Shown: in pieces, positions 1 through 7,793 of the stretch
How positions within the stretch are numbered: the stretch's first letter is position 1
How the letters are laid out: the number at the start of each line of letters is the position of its first letter
Assembly (NCBI GenBank): GCA_937900755.1
Contig: CALCDN010000263.1
Span: 1 to 14,937 of the forward strand
Origin: an uncultured Acetobacter sp.
GTDB lineage: Bacteria; Pseudomonadota; Alphaproteobacteria; Acetobacterales; Acetobacteraceae
Reading direction: 5' to 3'
DNA: 14,937 nucleotides
Translations under genes and position numbers: made by a program
Notes under the pieces: model-generated
The model's input: the letters and a program-made list of their open reading frames with translations, nothing else
Told to the model about the DNA's origin: nothing
The model's database searches: none

Positions 1-251
1 CCTATGCCCAGCCGCGCGATGGTTGGCTCATCCAGACGGGTCAGGTCATGGTTGCGAAATGTCACACTCCCCGTATCGGGCCGTGTCTTGCCGGTAATAA
101 TATCCATCATCGTTGTTTTGCCCGCCCCGTTCGGGCCGACAATGGCGCGCATCTCGTTCTGGCGCAGGCTCAGATTCAGACCGTTAATGGCTTTGAAGCC
201 ATCAAACGTGACACTGACATTCCGCACATCAAGCAATAACGGCTCTGTCAT
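1..251 (-). CDS. urtD: Urea ABC transporter ATP-binding protein UrtD (N-terminal part)
   Basis: Partial gene: only the first 83 codons lie in the window, and the rest (family about 250 residues) is off the left edge. UrtD is one of the two cytoplasmic ATPases (with UrtE) that power urea import through UrtB/UrtC. The translated start shows a Walker A P-loop, GPNGAGKTT, at residues 39-47, preceded by the F-D-G-F-K-A-I-N-G-L stretch usual for UrtD/LivG-type ATPases. The ATG at 249-251 overlaps the urtC stop by four bases (ATGA), so the two are probably translationally coupled. The reading frame is open to the first base, so the truncation comes from the window edge and not from a mutation. The assignment rests on the P-loop and on the operon order urtA-B-C-D. 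Confidence 0.93.
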   Translation of the reverse strand, partial: MTEPLLLDVRNVSVTFDGFKAINGLNLSLRQNEMRAIVGPNGAGKTTMMDIITGKTRPDTGSVTFRNHDLTRLDEPTIARLGI

Positions 252-1393
252 GCCTCGTTTCCTTCCGGGGTGGAGACTTCAGGAGTAACCTCTTCCGCTA
301 TATTCTGTGGGGCCACCTGCTTGCGGCGCAGCCCCATCAGGCCCTGTGGCAGAAACAGGGTTGTGCACAAAAACAGCAGGCCAAGGCCATAAAGCCAGAA
401 TTCTGGCAACCATGCGGTAAAGAGTGTCTTGCCAAGATTGACCATAACAGCCCCCATGACCGCACCGCTGAGCGTGCCACGCCCCCCCACAGCCACCCAG
501 ATGACTGATTCAATGGAATTGGCGGGAGCAAACTCGCCGGGGTTGATAATGCCGACCTGCGTTACATACAACGCGCCCCCAAGTCCTGCGATCATGGCGG
601 AAAAAACCCAGACCAGAAGTTTGACCTGATCGGGGCGGTAGCCCAAAAACCGGGTCCGATTTTCCGCGTCCCGCACAGCTACCAGCAGGTTGCCAAAGCG
701 CCCCCCCACAACAAGACGGGAAAGCAGCAGGGCGGCGGCCAGAACACTCCCGGTAACAAACAGCAAGGCGGCACGGGTTACGGGCGTGTGCAGGTCCGCT
801 CCCAGAATATCCTTGAAATCCGTCAGCCCGTTATTGCCGCCAAAGCCAAGACCATTCTGGAAAAAGGCCAGCATGAGCGCATATGTCAGCGCCTGGGTGA
901 TGATGGACAGGTAAACCCCTGAAACACGGGAGCGAAAAGCCAACCAGCCAAACACTCCCGCCAGCACGCCCGGCACAATCAGAACAAGCAGCATGGCCCA
1001 GGCGAAATGGTCCGTGCCCCACCAATACCACGGGAGCCTGGTCCATGAGAGGAAGATCATGAAGTCCGGCAGGCTGGCATTGCCATACACACCCCGAGCC
1101 CCGATCTCACGCATCAAATACATGCCCATGGCGTATCCACCCAGGGCAAAAAAAGCGGCGTGGCCAAGCGTTAGAATACCCGCGAACCCCCAGACCAGAT
1201 CAACCGCCAGAGCCAGCATGGCATAGGCCAGATATTTCCCCGCAAGCGAAACCACAAAGGCCGAAACATGCATGGGATTGGTCTGTGGCAGCAAACTGGC
1301 TCCTGCGAGCAGGGTTGCCGCGACAAAGACAAGGGCAGCCATGCGCAGCGCCCCCGAAAAGGGCAGCGCAGATGTGGCAAAAAGTCTGTTCAT
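248..1393 (-). CDS. urtC: Urea ABC transporter permease UrtC
   Basis: Encodes a 381-residue inner-membrane permease of the LivM type, which pairs with UrtB to form the urea channel. The protein is almost entirely hydrophobic, with around ten predicted membrane segments. It carries the LivM-like features A-V-D-L-V-W-G-F-A-G-I-L-T-L-G-H near residue 62 onward, N-G-L-T-D-F-K in the middle, and G-G-R-G-T-L-S-G-A near residues 303-311. The last about 20 residues are a polar cytoplasmic tail rich in Glu and Pro. Length fits the UrtC family. Its ATG (1391-1393) overlaps the urtB stop in ATGA, and its own stop overlaps the urtD start the same way, which points to coupled translation within one transcript. 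LivM homologues also serve branched-chain amino-acid transporters. The urea assignment comes from the clear UrtA next door and the linked urease genes. Confidence 0.95.
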   Translation of the reverse strand: MNRLFATSALPFSGALRMAALVFVAATLLAGASLLPQTNPMHVSAFVVSLAGKYLAYAMLALAVDLVWGFAGILTLGHAAFFALGGYAMGMYLMREIGARGVYGNASLPDFMIFLSWTRLPWYWWGTDHFAWAMLLVLIVPGVLAGVFGWLAFRSRVSGVYLSIITQALTYALMLAFFQNGLGFGGNNGLTDFKDILGADLHTPVTRAALLFVTGSVLAAALLLSRLVVGGRFGNLLVAVRDAENRTRFLGYRPDQVKLLVWVFSAMIAGLGGALYVTQVGIINPGEFAPANSIESVIWVAVGGRGTLSGAVMGAVMVNLGKTLFTAWLPEFWLYGLGLLFLCTTLFLPQGLMGLRRKQVAPQNIAEEVTPEVSTPEGNEA

Positions 1394-2997
1394 GACTCAA
1401 CTCCTCGCCCACGTACCGGGAACATCCCCCTCGGGTGCCTTTGAATGTAGAGAATAACCAGCACCAGAATGGCGATTTTGGCGGAAACCGCGCCCACTGT
1501 GGGTTCGAGCACCTTCCCCCCCATGCCCAGCGCCATTGCCGCGGCAAGAGTGCCCCACAGGTTGCCCCCGCCGCCAAAAACCACGCCCATGAAGCTGTCT
1601 ATGATGTAGGATTGCCCAAGGTTGGGGCTGACATTGTCTATCTGGCTGACGGCGACACCCGCCAGGCCGGCCAGGCCCGCGCCAAGCCCGAACGCCAGCG
1701 CATCCACACGTGGTGTGCGAATACCCATGAGTGCCGCCATGCGCCGGTTTTGCGTTACGGCCCGCATTTCCAACCCCAGAGCTGTGCGGCGGAGCACCAG
1801 CATAAGGCCCCCAAGCACGGCAAAGGCAAAAACCAGAATGGCCAGCCGGTTCAGGGTTATGTCCATGCCCCCCACCGAAACCGAGCCGGAAAGCCATGAT
1901 GGCGTTTGCACCGCAATATTGGTGGGGCCAAAAATGGACCGGACGGCCTGCTGCAAAACAAGGGACAGGCCCCATGTCGCCAGCAGTGTTTCCAGCGGGC
2001 GTCCATACAGAAAACGGATCAGCCCCCGTTCGATCAGGACGCCAAGGGCGCCACACACACCAAATGCCACGGGAATGGCGACAAGAATGGAAACCGGCTC
2101 CAAGGCTGGCACAGTGCCCCGAATGGCCTGCTGCACCATCCATGTGACATAGGCGCCAATCATCATCAGTTCGCCATGGGCCATGTTAATCACGCCCATA
2201 ACACCAAAGGTAATGGCAAGCCCTGTTGCGGCAAGCAGCAGAACCGACCCGTAGCTCAGACCATAAAACGCGTTCTGGAGCACATTCCAGACCCGCAGAT
2301 GCCAGTCTATGTGGGCCACCGCATCCGCCGCCGCCTTGCGCACCCCCGGGGCCTCCACATCGGCTGCGGCCACGGCTGCCAGAAGACCACGCGCCTCCAG
2401 GCCGCCCACGGATTCAAGCGCCTTTACCGCCCCGATACGCGCGTCAACACTGCCCGCGCCCTCGGCCGGCTGGGCCAGAAGGGTGGCGGCGCGGGCACGC
2501 AAAAGATGGAGGTGAACCTGCGTGTTTTTCTCGCTCGCCAGCGCGTGGTCAAGCGCTGGCAAAAATGCGGGATCATGACGGACATAAAGAAGGTCCGCCG
2601 CCTTCTGCCGCTCCTGCGCCTGTGAAGAAGCGAGCGCCAGCTCCGCCTGAGCACTGGCAAGCGCCTTTCGTACACGGTTGTTCAGCTTTATGGGCTTTAC
2701 GCCATCTGGTGGCGTGGCCACGGCCTGCCCGGTGCGGGCATCCGTGTATGTCTGGCCATGAACAATAAACAGCCCGCCTGCTGGCGCAAAGAACAGGGCA
2801 TGCTGTTCCAGCGCCTCCAGAACGGTTACCGCCTGGGGGTTCCCCGAACCCGCAAGGCCAGTAATGGACGCACAGACCTGATCAAAGTCCCCACTTTCCA
2901 GCCCGGAAAAATCATCGGCCCGGGCAGGGGGCATGCCTGTCAGGGCCAGAGCCAGACAGCATGCCACACCCAGACAAAAGCGCTTGAAGTTATCCAT
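1390..2997 (-). CDS. urtB: Urea ABC transporter permease UrtB with periplasmic N-terminal domain
   Basis: A 535-residue permease subunit of the urea importer. The preferred start is the ATG at 2995-2997. It gives an immediate signal peptide (Lys-Arg, a hydrophobic core, then P-P-A-R-A before D-D at about residue 27) and overlaps the urtA stop by eight bases (ATGGATAA). An upstream in-frame ATG at 3046-3048 would add 17 polar residues and a longer overlap. Residues about 28-225 form an Ala/Leu-rich helical, HEAT-like domain expected in the periplasm. From about residue 230 on comes the LivH-type membrane domain, with the signature G-V-I-N-M-A-H-G-E-L near residue 265 and G-G-G-N-L-W-G-T late. 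Longer UrtB proteins with this extension occur in proteobacteria, whereas short LivH proteins lack it. The stop overlaps urtC. Confidence 0.94.
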   Translation of the reverse strand: MDNFKRFCLGVACCLALALTGMPPARADDFSGLESGDFDQVCASITGLAGSGNPQAVTVLEALEQHALFFAPAGGLFIVHGQTYTDARTGQAVATPPDGVKPIKLNNRVRKALASAQAELALASSQAQERQKAADLLYVRHDPAFLPALDHALASEKNTQVHLHLLRARAATLLAQPAEGAGSVDARIGAVKALESVGGLEARGLLAAVAAADVEAPGVRKAAADAVAHIDWHLRVWNVLQNAFYGLSYGSVLLLAATGLAITFGVMGVINMAHGELMMIGAYVTWMVQQAIRGTVPALEPVSILVAIPVAFGVCGALGVLIERGLIRFLYGRPLETLLATWGLSLVLQQAVRSIFGPTNIAVQTPSWLSGSVSVGGMDITLNRLAILVFAFAVLGGLMLVLRRTALGLEMRAVTQNRRMAALMGIRTPRVDALAFGLGAGLAGLAGVAVSQIDNVSPNLGQSYIIDSFMGVVFGGGGNLWGTLAAAMALGMGGKVLEPTVGAVSAKIAILVLVILYIQRHPRGMFPVRGRGVES

Positions 2998-4330
2998 GCC
3001 GTGCGCCAAGGCAGGATTTGCTGACCGTATTGTAGTTACCGCATGCAATGGGTTTTCTCCAGTCGCCTACAAGGTCTTTTGTTTCCGGCACCCATGGGGA
3101 CCACGCCTGCCCCGGTACCAGCTGGGGTGTTTTCCACACAACACTGAACTGCCCATCATCCTGGATTTCGCCAATATAGACGGGTTTTGTCAGGTGGTGG
3201 TCCGGTAGCATTTCGGCAATGCCCCCTGTCAGGTTGGGCTGACGCACGCCAATCATGGCGTCAATCACCTTGTCATGGTCGGTCGTGCCCGCCTTTGTTA
3301 CCGCCTGCACCCACATGTTGAAGCCGATGTAATGGGCTTCCATCGGGTCATTGGTGGTGCGCTTGGGGTTTTTTGTATATGCGTGCCACTGCTTGATAAA
3401 ATTCTGGTTGGCGGGGGTGTCTATACTTTCAAAATAGTTCCACGCAGCAAGCTGGCCGACCAGCGGCTTGGTATCCATGCCCGCCAGTTCCTCTTCGCCC
3501 ACGCTGAACGCCATGACCGGGATGTCCGTTGCGGAAATGCCCTGATTACCAAGCTCCTTGTAAAACGGCACATTGGCGTCCCCGTTAATGGTGGACACAA
3601 CAGCCGTTTTTTTACCCGCGGACCCGAACGCCTTGATCTGGGAGACAATGGTCTGCCAGTCGGACTGCCCGAAAGGTGTGTAGTTGACCAGGATGTCTTC
3701 TTCCTTGATCCCCTTGGACTTCAGGTAGTTGACCAGGATCTGGTTGGTGGTGCGCGGATAGACGTAATCCGTCCCCACGAGGGCGAAGCGCTTGGCGCCC
3801 CCTCCGTCTTCGCTCAGCAGGTAATCCACCGCGGGAATGGCCTGCTGGTTGGGAGCCGCCCCTGTGTAAAAGATGTTCCGGCTACATTCCTGCCCCTCAT
3901 ACTGCACGGGGTAGAACAGAATACCGTTCAATTCCTCAAAAACCGGCAAGACAGACTTGCGCGAAACACTGGTCCAGCACCCGAACACGGCAGACGCTTT
4001 ATCAACCGACAAAAGCTGGCGCGCCTTTTCCGCGAACAGGGGCCAGTTGGAAGCCGGGTCAACCACAACGGCCTGAAGCGGACGCCCCAGAAGCCCGCCC
4101 TTGCGGTTCTGTTCCTCTATGAGCATCAGCATGACATCTTTAAGCGTTGTTTCGCTGATCGCCATGGTGCCGGAGAGGGAGTGCAGGATACCCACCTTGA
4201 TCGGCTCTCCCTTGGGAGCGGCGGCCAGTGCTACTCCGGGCCTGTAGGCAGCCCCCACCACGGCTGCGGAAGAGGCAAGGGCCAGACGCCCGAAAGCGCG
4301 GCGGGAAAGATTGAACGGAGTGACGGGCAT
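2990..4330 (-). CDS. urtA: Urea ABC transporter substrate-binding protein UrtA, Tat-type signal
   Basis: Encodes the 446-residue periplasmic urea-binding protein that delivers urea to UrtBC. The ATG at 4328-4330 is chosen because a clear Shine-Dalgarno AGGAG (complement of 4339-4343) sits eight bases upstream; an upstream ATG at 4379-4381 has no such support. The N-terminus has a twin-arginine motif S-R-R-A-F (residues 9-13) followed by an Ala-rich hydrophobic stretch, so export by Tat in folded form is likely. UrtA hallmarks are present: G-I-L-H-S-L-S-G-T-M-A-I-S-E, F-G-C-W-T-S-V-S-R-K-S-V-L-P-V-F-E, L-F-Y-P-V-Q-Y-E-G-Q-E and Y-T-G-A-A-P-N-Q-Q. These set it apart from LivJ amino-acid binders, although the related short-chain amide binder FmdD is a close alternative. 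First gene of the operon. Confidence 0.96.
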   Translation of the reverse strand: MPVTPFNLSRRAFGRLALASSAAVVGAAYRPGVALAAAPKGEPIKVGILHSLSGTMAISETTLKDVMLMLIEEQNRKGGLLGRPLQAVVVDPASNWPLFAEKARQLLSVDKASAVFGCWTSVSRKSVLPVFEELNGILFYPVQYEGQECSRNIFYTGAAPNQQAIPAVDYLLSEDGGGAKRFALVGTDYVYPRTTNQILVNYLKSKGIKEEDILVNYTPFGQSDWQTIVSQIKAFGSAGKKTAVVSTINGDANVPFYKELGNQGISATDIPVMAFSVGEEELAGMDTKPLVGQLAAWNYFESIDTPANQNFIKQWHAYTKNPKRTTNDPMEAHYIGFNMWVQAVTKAGTTDHDKVIDAMIGVRQPNLTGGIAEMLPDHHLTKPVYIGEIQDDGQFSVVWKTPQLVPGQAWSPWVPETKDLVGDWRKPIACGNYNTVSKSCLGARHG

Positions 4331-4338
4331 GTGGAACG

Positions 4339-4343
4339 CTCCT
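4339..4343 (-). promoter_or_regulatory. Ribosome-binding site of urtA
   Basis: The complementary strand reads AGGAG, eight bases before the ATG at 4328-4330. It decides the urtA start in favour of the Tat-signal version over the upstream ATG at 4379-4381. Confidence 0.8.
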
Positions 4344-4358
4344 GTTGCTGCTGCGCCC

Positions 4359-4364
4359 ATTATC
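4359..4364 (-). promoter_or_regulatory. urtA: Possible -10 element of the urtA promoter
   Basis: The complementary strand reads GATAAT, five of six matches to the sigma-70 consensus, with about 15 bases between it and the urtA ribosome-binding site. No good -35 hexamer lies 16-18 bases upstream. That is what an activator-dependent promoter would look like. If transcription starts near 4352, the palindrome at 4386-4407 is centred close to -44. Read by eye only. Confidence 0.35.
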
Positions 4365-4385
4365 AACCCAAGGCAAAACAACTTC

Positions 4386-4407
4386 CCATACGCAATCCTG
4401 CGTATGG
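4386..4407. promoter_or_regulatory. Perfect palindrome in the urtA/kinase divergent promoter region, likely operator
   Basis: CCATACGCA and its exact reverse complement TGCGTATGG are separated by four bases (ATCC). The element sits in the 140-base space between the divergent urtA and histidine kinase genes, upstream of a possible urtA -10. No U-tract follows on either strand, so a terminator is unlikely and a dimeric regulator site is the natural reading. The LuxR-type response regulator encoded at 7794-8672 is the obvious candidate protein, by inference from position only. Confidence 0.55.
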
Positions 4408-4434
4408 TTCATGTTGCTATATATGTAAGATCAC

Positions 4435-4456
4435 TGAACAATCGTTCATACCGAAC
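4435..4456. repeat. Alternating GAAC/GTTC half-sites upstream of the kinase gene
   Basis: TGAAC and GTTCA form a five-base inverted repeat with a four-base spacer (4435-4448). A further GAAC at 4453-4456 makes a second overlapping pair with GTTC (4444-4447). This lies just before the kinase ribosome-binding site and may be a second regulator site for autoregulation. The arms are short, so chance occurrence is possible. Confidence 0.25.
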
Positions 4457-4460
4457 AGGA
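4457..4460 (+). promoter_or_regulatory. Ribosome-binding site supporting a TTG start of the kinase gene
   Basis: AGGA lies ten bases before the TTG at 4471-4473. It supports the rare start codon, which is needed to keep the N-terminal segment before the first membrane helix. Confidence 0.5.
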
Positions 4461-4470
4461 CAGCGCCCCT

Positions 4471-7400
4471 TTGCCCACAGATACCAGTCGCCTGCGCATT
4501 GTGCGCACACGGCGCGCCTATAGTCGCTGGGCCGCCAACCAGACGTTCGAGGACTATGCCCTGCGGTTTACCGCTCGCACGGCCCGCACGACAACACCCA
4601 TGCGCGCAGCGCTGACCGCCCTTGGCTCCATATCCTTCCTCGCGCTCGAAGCCATGGGGGGCACCCTTACGCTGGCTTTCGGGTTTGCCAATACCGCTGT
4701 TGCGATCGCGCTTGTCACCCTTGTCATTTTCTGTGTCAGCCTGCCGTTGTGCATTACCGCGGCCCGCGCGGGGCTGGATATTGACCTGCTGACGCGCGGC
4801 ACGGGGTTTGGGTATATCGGGTCCACGATCACTTCGGTCATTTACGCCAGTTTCACGTTCATTTTTTTTGGTCTTGAAGCCGCAATACTGGCAGGCAGCC
4901 TGTATGCGCTGCTTGGCATGCCCCTCTGGCTGGCCTACCTTGTGTGCGCCGTTATCATTATTCCGCTGGTCACATGGGGCATTACCTTTATTGCCCGTTT
5001 CCAGATCGGGACCCAGCCCATATGGCTCGCCCTGAACCTGACCCCGCTCCTGGTCGTGTTGTTCAGCCATCCTGAATGGGTGCCACACTGGCTACACTTC
5101 CAGGGTCTCCTTGGCGGCACGGGTGGGCTCGACAGCGTGGCCATAGGCAGTGCCGCGTCCATCATGGTGGTGCTGGTCTGCCAAAGTGCGGAACAGATTG
5201 ATTTTCTGCGCTTCCTGCCACCGCAGACCAAGCAGAACCGCCGCCAATGGTGGATCGCCCTTGTCCTGGGGGGGCCGGGCTGGGTTCTCATGGACGCGCT
5301 GAAAATTCTGGCGGGCTCGTTCCTGGCATGGGTTGTGCTGAACTCCGGCTTTTCTCCGCTGGAGGCGGTGCAGCCCGGCCTGATGTACCGGCTGGCATGG
5401 GGCACCTTTACCCCACCCGCGCTGGCAACCGGCCTGACACTGGCGCTGGTCATTCTCGCACAGGTCAAAATCAACATTACAAACGCCTATGCGGGATCCC
5501 TTGCCTGGTCGAACTTTTTTTCTCGCCTGACCCACACACATCCGGGCCGGGTTTTTTATGTGCTGTTCAATATCGCCATTTCGCTGCTGCTCATGGAACT
5601 GGGGCTTGTCAGCACAATTCAGACCGGCATCACCCTTTATGCCGTGCTGGCCTGTGCGTGGATCGGCGCCATTTTGGGGGATGTCATAATCTGCAAACCC
5701 CTTGGGTTGAGCCCGGCACTGGTTGACTTCAAACGTGCGGTTCTACCTGACCTGAACATTGTGGGCCTGGGCGCATGGGGGCTTGCCGCCAGCATGGGCC
5801 TGCTGGCCCTGAGTGGGCATGCGGGCGTGTATCTGGCTGCTTACGCACCCTTTCTCACCTTGACCATTGCCTGCGTCACAGCGCCACTTCTGGCCTGGGC
5901 TACGGGGGGCAGAACCTATATTGCCCGCCCCCTGCCCACTGGCTGGACACAGCAGGGGGTCATGACATGCGTGATCTGCGAACATAGTTTTGAGGCGGAG
6001 GACATGGCTCCCTGCCCGGCTTATGGCGGCGCCATCTGCTCCTTATGCTGTTCGCTGGACGGGCGCTGCCGCGACCGCTGCAAACCTGCCTCCACCCGCA
6101 TGGCAACCCAGCTGGCCTCGCCCCTGCGCGCCTTTCCTCCGCGCATCAGACGCAACCTTGCATCGCGGGGGGGACGTTTCTTTTTCTTGCTGGCGGGCAC
6201 GATCTGTATTTTCAGCCTTCTCGCCCGGCATGCCGCCTGGCAGGTGGACAGCACGCTCCTGATCATCTTCCTCGCCTGTGTTGTTGGCTCCTGGCTGCTG
6301 GTCATGGCGCAGGAAGGGCAACGGACCGCAACGCGGGAGACCTTGCACCAGACCCGCTTGCTCATGAACGAAATCCGTGCGCGCCGACAATCCGATAGCG
6401 CCTTGCAGATAGCGCGGGAAAAAGCGGAAGGGGCAAGCCTTGCCAAAACACGCTATATCAGCGGGATCAGCCACGAAATCCGCTCTCCGCTCAATGCGAT
6501 CATGGGATATATTCAACTGATCCAGAATGACGCGCGGATCCCTGCCGAACGCTTGCAGGCACTGGACATCATGCGTGAGAGTGGTGAGCATATTACAGCC
6601 ATTCTCTCAGGTCTTCTGGATATCTCACGCATTGAGGCCGGGCGGATTGAATTACATTCGGACATCATAGCCTTGCCGTTTTTTCTGGACTCCGTGGCCC
6701 AGATGATCCGCCCCCAGGCGCAGGCCAAAGGCCTCCGATTTTTCTGGAAACCCGAATTCCTGCCCCCGGTTGTAACATGTGACGAACACCGGTTGCGGCA
6801 GGTGCTGCTGAACCTGCTCTCCAACGCGGTCAAATTTACCCGGCATGGGTCTGTCACTTTCAGCGCGCGCTGGTACGCGCAGATTGCCGAATTCACAATA
6901 GAGGACACAGGCTCCGGCATTTCCGATGCGGACCGTGAGCGTATTTTTGAACCCTTTGAACGCGCCAACGCCCCCCCGGATGCTCCGGGCACCGGTCTTG
7001 GCCTGACCATTACCCGGCTCCTGACCGAAGTGCTGGGGGGCGAGCTGACGTTCAGCAGTGTGCCCGGCAAGGGATCGCGCTTTCGTATCCGCCTGATGCT
7101 GCCCGACAGACAGGTGGAAATGCCTCCCACCTTTTCCGATTTTCCTGTCGGATATGCGGGGGAGAAAAAATCCGTGCTCGTTGTCGATGACAACCAGGAC
7201 CATCGTCGCATCATGCGCGAGCTGCTGGAGCAATGTGGCTTTGCGGTTCTGGATGCGGAAAGTGGCATGGCATGCCTTGATCTGCTTGAACACACACAGC
7301 CAGACCTGCTTCTTTTGGACCTGTCCATGCCCGGCATGGACGGGCGGGACCTGGCCCTGACGATCCGCTCTGGCCAATACGCTGATATTCCGATTATTTT

Positions 7401-7788
7401 CCTGACGGGTAACCTGGTCGAAAGCGACAGCCGATACGTCGCATCCTTGGAGGACTGCCCCGTTATTGGCAAACCGGTCAATCTTGCCGACCTGGTTAAA
7501 AAAATCGGTCTTTCCCTTGGTCTGGAATGGACGTTTTCGAACAAACAGGTCCACCTCCCCAACGAACAGGTTGAAACGGACACACCGGGAACAACCGCGA
7601 GCCTGCCAGAGGCCGAGCGTATTTTTCTTTTGAGCGCGCTTAACTCCGGCGACCTTAAAAGCCTGCGCGAACGCCTTGTCATGCTGCGGCTAAGCAGCCC
7701 GGACATGCACGAAACCCTGACCCGCCTGCTTACCCTGGCGTCATCCTATCAACTGGAAATCCTCCGTCATCAACTGGAACAGGAATAA
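4471..7788 (+). CDS. NCS1-transporter-fused hybrid histidine kinase with cysteine cluster and receiver domain
   Basis: An 1105-residue membrane sensor kinase starting at TTG. In order: N-terminal segment with N-Q-T-F-E-D-Y-A-L-R-F-T (23-34); an NCS1 permease-like domain of about 12 helices (about 45-495); an eight-Cys cluster (C500, 503, 515, 523, 526, 527, 533, 537); two more helices (about 569-586 and 594-613); a coiled linker; HisKA with the phospho-acceptor His668 in H-E-I-R-S-P; HATPase with N785, D-T-G-S-G (812-816) and G-T-G-L-G-L (840-845); and a receiver with D906/D907, phospho-acceptor D950, T979 and K1001. A helical C-terminal tail follows (about 1016-1105) with no HxxKG, so it is not a normal Hpt domain. 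All catalytic residues are intact. NCS1 proteins carry nucleobases, allantoin or hydantoins. By analogy with CbrA (an SLC5-type transporter fused to a kinase) this half may sense a nitrogen compound. It is divergent from urtA and co-transcribed with a response regulator. The ligand is unknown. Confidence 0.9.
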   Translation: MPTDTSRLRIVRTRRAYSRWAANQTFEDYALRFTARTARTTTPMRAALTALGSISFLALEAMGGTLTLAFGFANTAVAIALVTLVIFCVSLPLCITAARAGLDIDLLTRGTGFGYIGSTITSVIYASFTFIFFGLEAAILAGSLYALLGMPLWLAYLVCAVIIIPLVTWGITFIARFQIGTQPIWLALNLTPLLVVLFSHPEWVPHWLHFQGLLGGTGGLDSVAIGSAASIMVVLVCQSAEQIDFLRFLPPQTKQNRRQWWIALVLGGPGWVLMDALKILAGSFLAWVVLNSGFSPLEAVQPGLMYRLAWGTFTPPALATGLTLALVILAQVKINITNAYAGSLAWSNFFSRLTHTHPGRVFYVLFNIAISLLLMELGLVSTIQTGITLYAVLACAWIGAILGDVIICKPLGLSPALVDFKRAVLPDLNIVGLGAWGLAASMGLLALSGHAGVYLAAYAPFLTLTIACVTAPLLAWATGGRTYIARPLPTGWTQQGVMTCVICEHSFEAEDMAPCPAYGGAICSLCCSLDGRCRDRCKPASTRMATQLASPLRAFPPRIRRNLASRGGRFFFLLAGTICIFSLLARHAAWQVDSTLLIIFLACVVGSWLLVMAQEGQRTATRETLHQTRLLMNEIRARRQSDSALQIAREKAEGASLAKTRYISGISHEIRSPLNAIMGYIQLIQNDARIPAERLQALDIMRESGEHITAILSGLLDISRIEAGRIELHSDIIALPFFLDSVAQMIRPQAQAKGLRFFWKPEFLPPVVTCDEHRLRQVLLNLLSNAVKFTRHGSVTFSARWYAQIAEFTIEDTGSGISDADRERIFEPFERANAPPDAPGTGLGLTITRLLTEVLGGELTFSSVPGKGSRFRIRLMLPDRQVEMPPTFSDFPVGYAGEKKSVLVVDDNQDHRRIMRELLEQCGFAVLDAESGMACLDLLEHTQPDLLLLDLSMPGMDGRDLALTIRSGQYADIPIIFLTGNLVESDSRYVASLEDCPVIGKPVNLADLVKKIGLSLGLEWTFSNKQVHLPNEQVETDTPGTTASLPEAERIFLLSALNSGDLKSLRERLVMLRLSSPDMHETLTRLLTLASSYQLEILRHQLEQE

Positions 7789-7793
7789 CCCTG

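Noticed and set aside
1906..2625. Plus-strand open frame (239 codons) opposite urtB
   Set aside because: It is antisense to conserved permease sequence, with low-complexity His/Gln/Arg composition.
1..4330. Branched-chain amino-acid (Liv) transporter
   Set aside because: The binding protein has UrtA-specific motifs, UrtB has the long N-terminal domain, and urease genes are linked.
3275..4615. Long plus-strand open frame (446 codons) opposite urtA and running into the kinase start
   Set aside because: It is antisense to a clearly conserved urtA, crosses the promoter region, has no recognisable domain and reads as a codon-bias shadow.
6513..7706. Long minus-strand open frame (397 codons) opposite the kinase
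   Set aside because: Ser/Arg-rich composition with no motifs, fully opposite intact kinase and receiver domains; a shadow frame.
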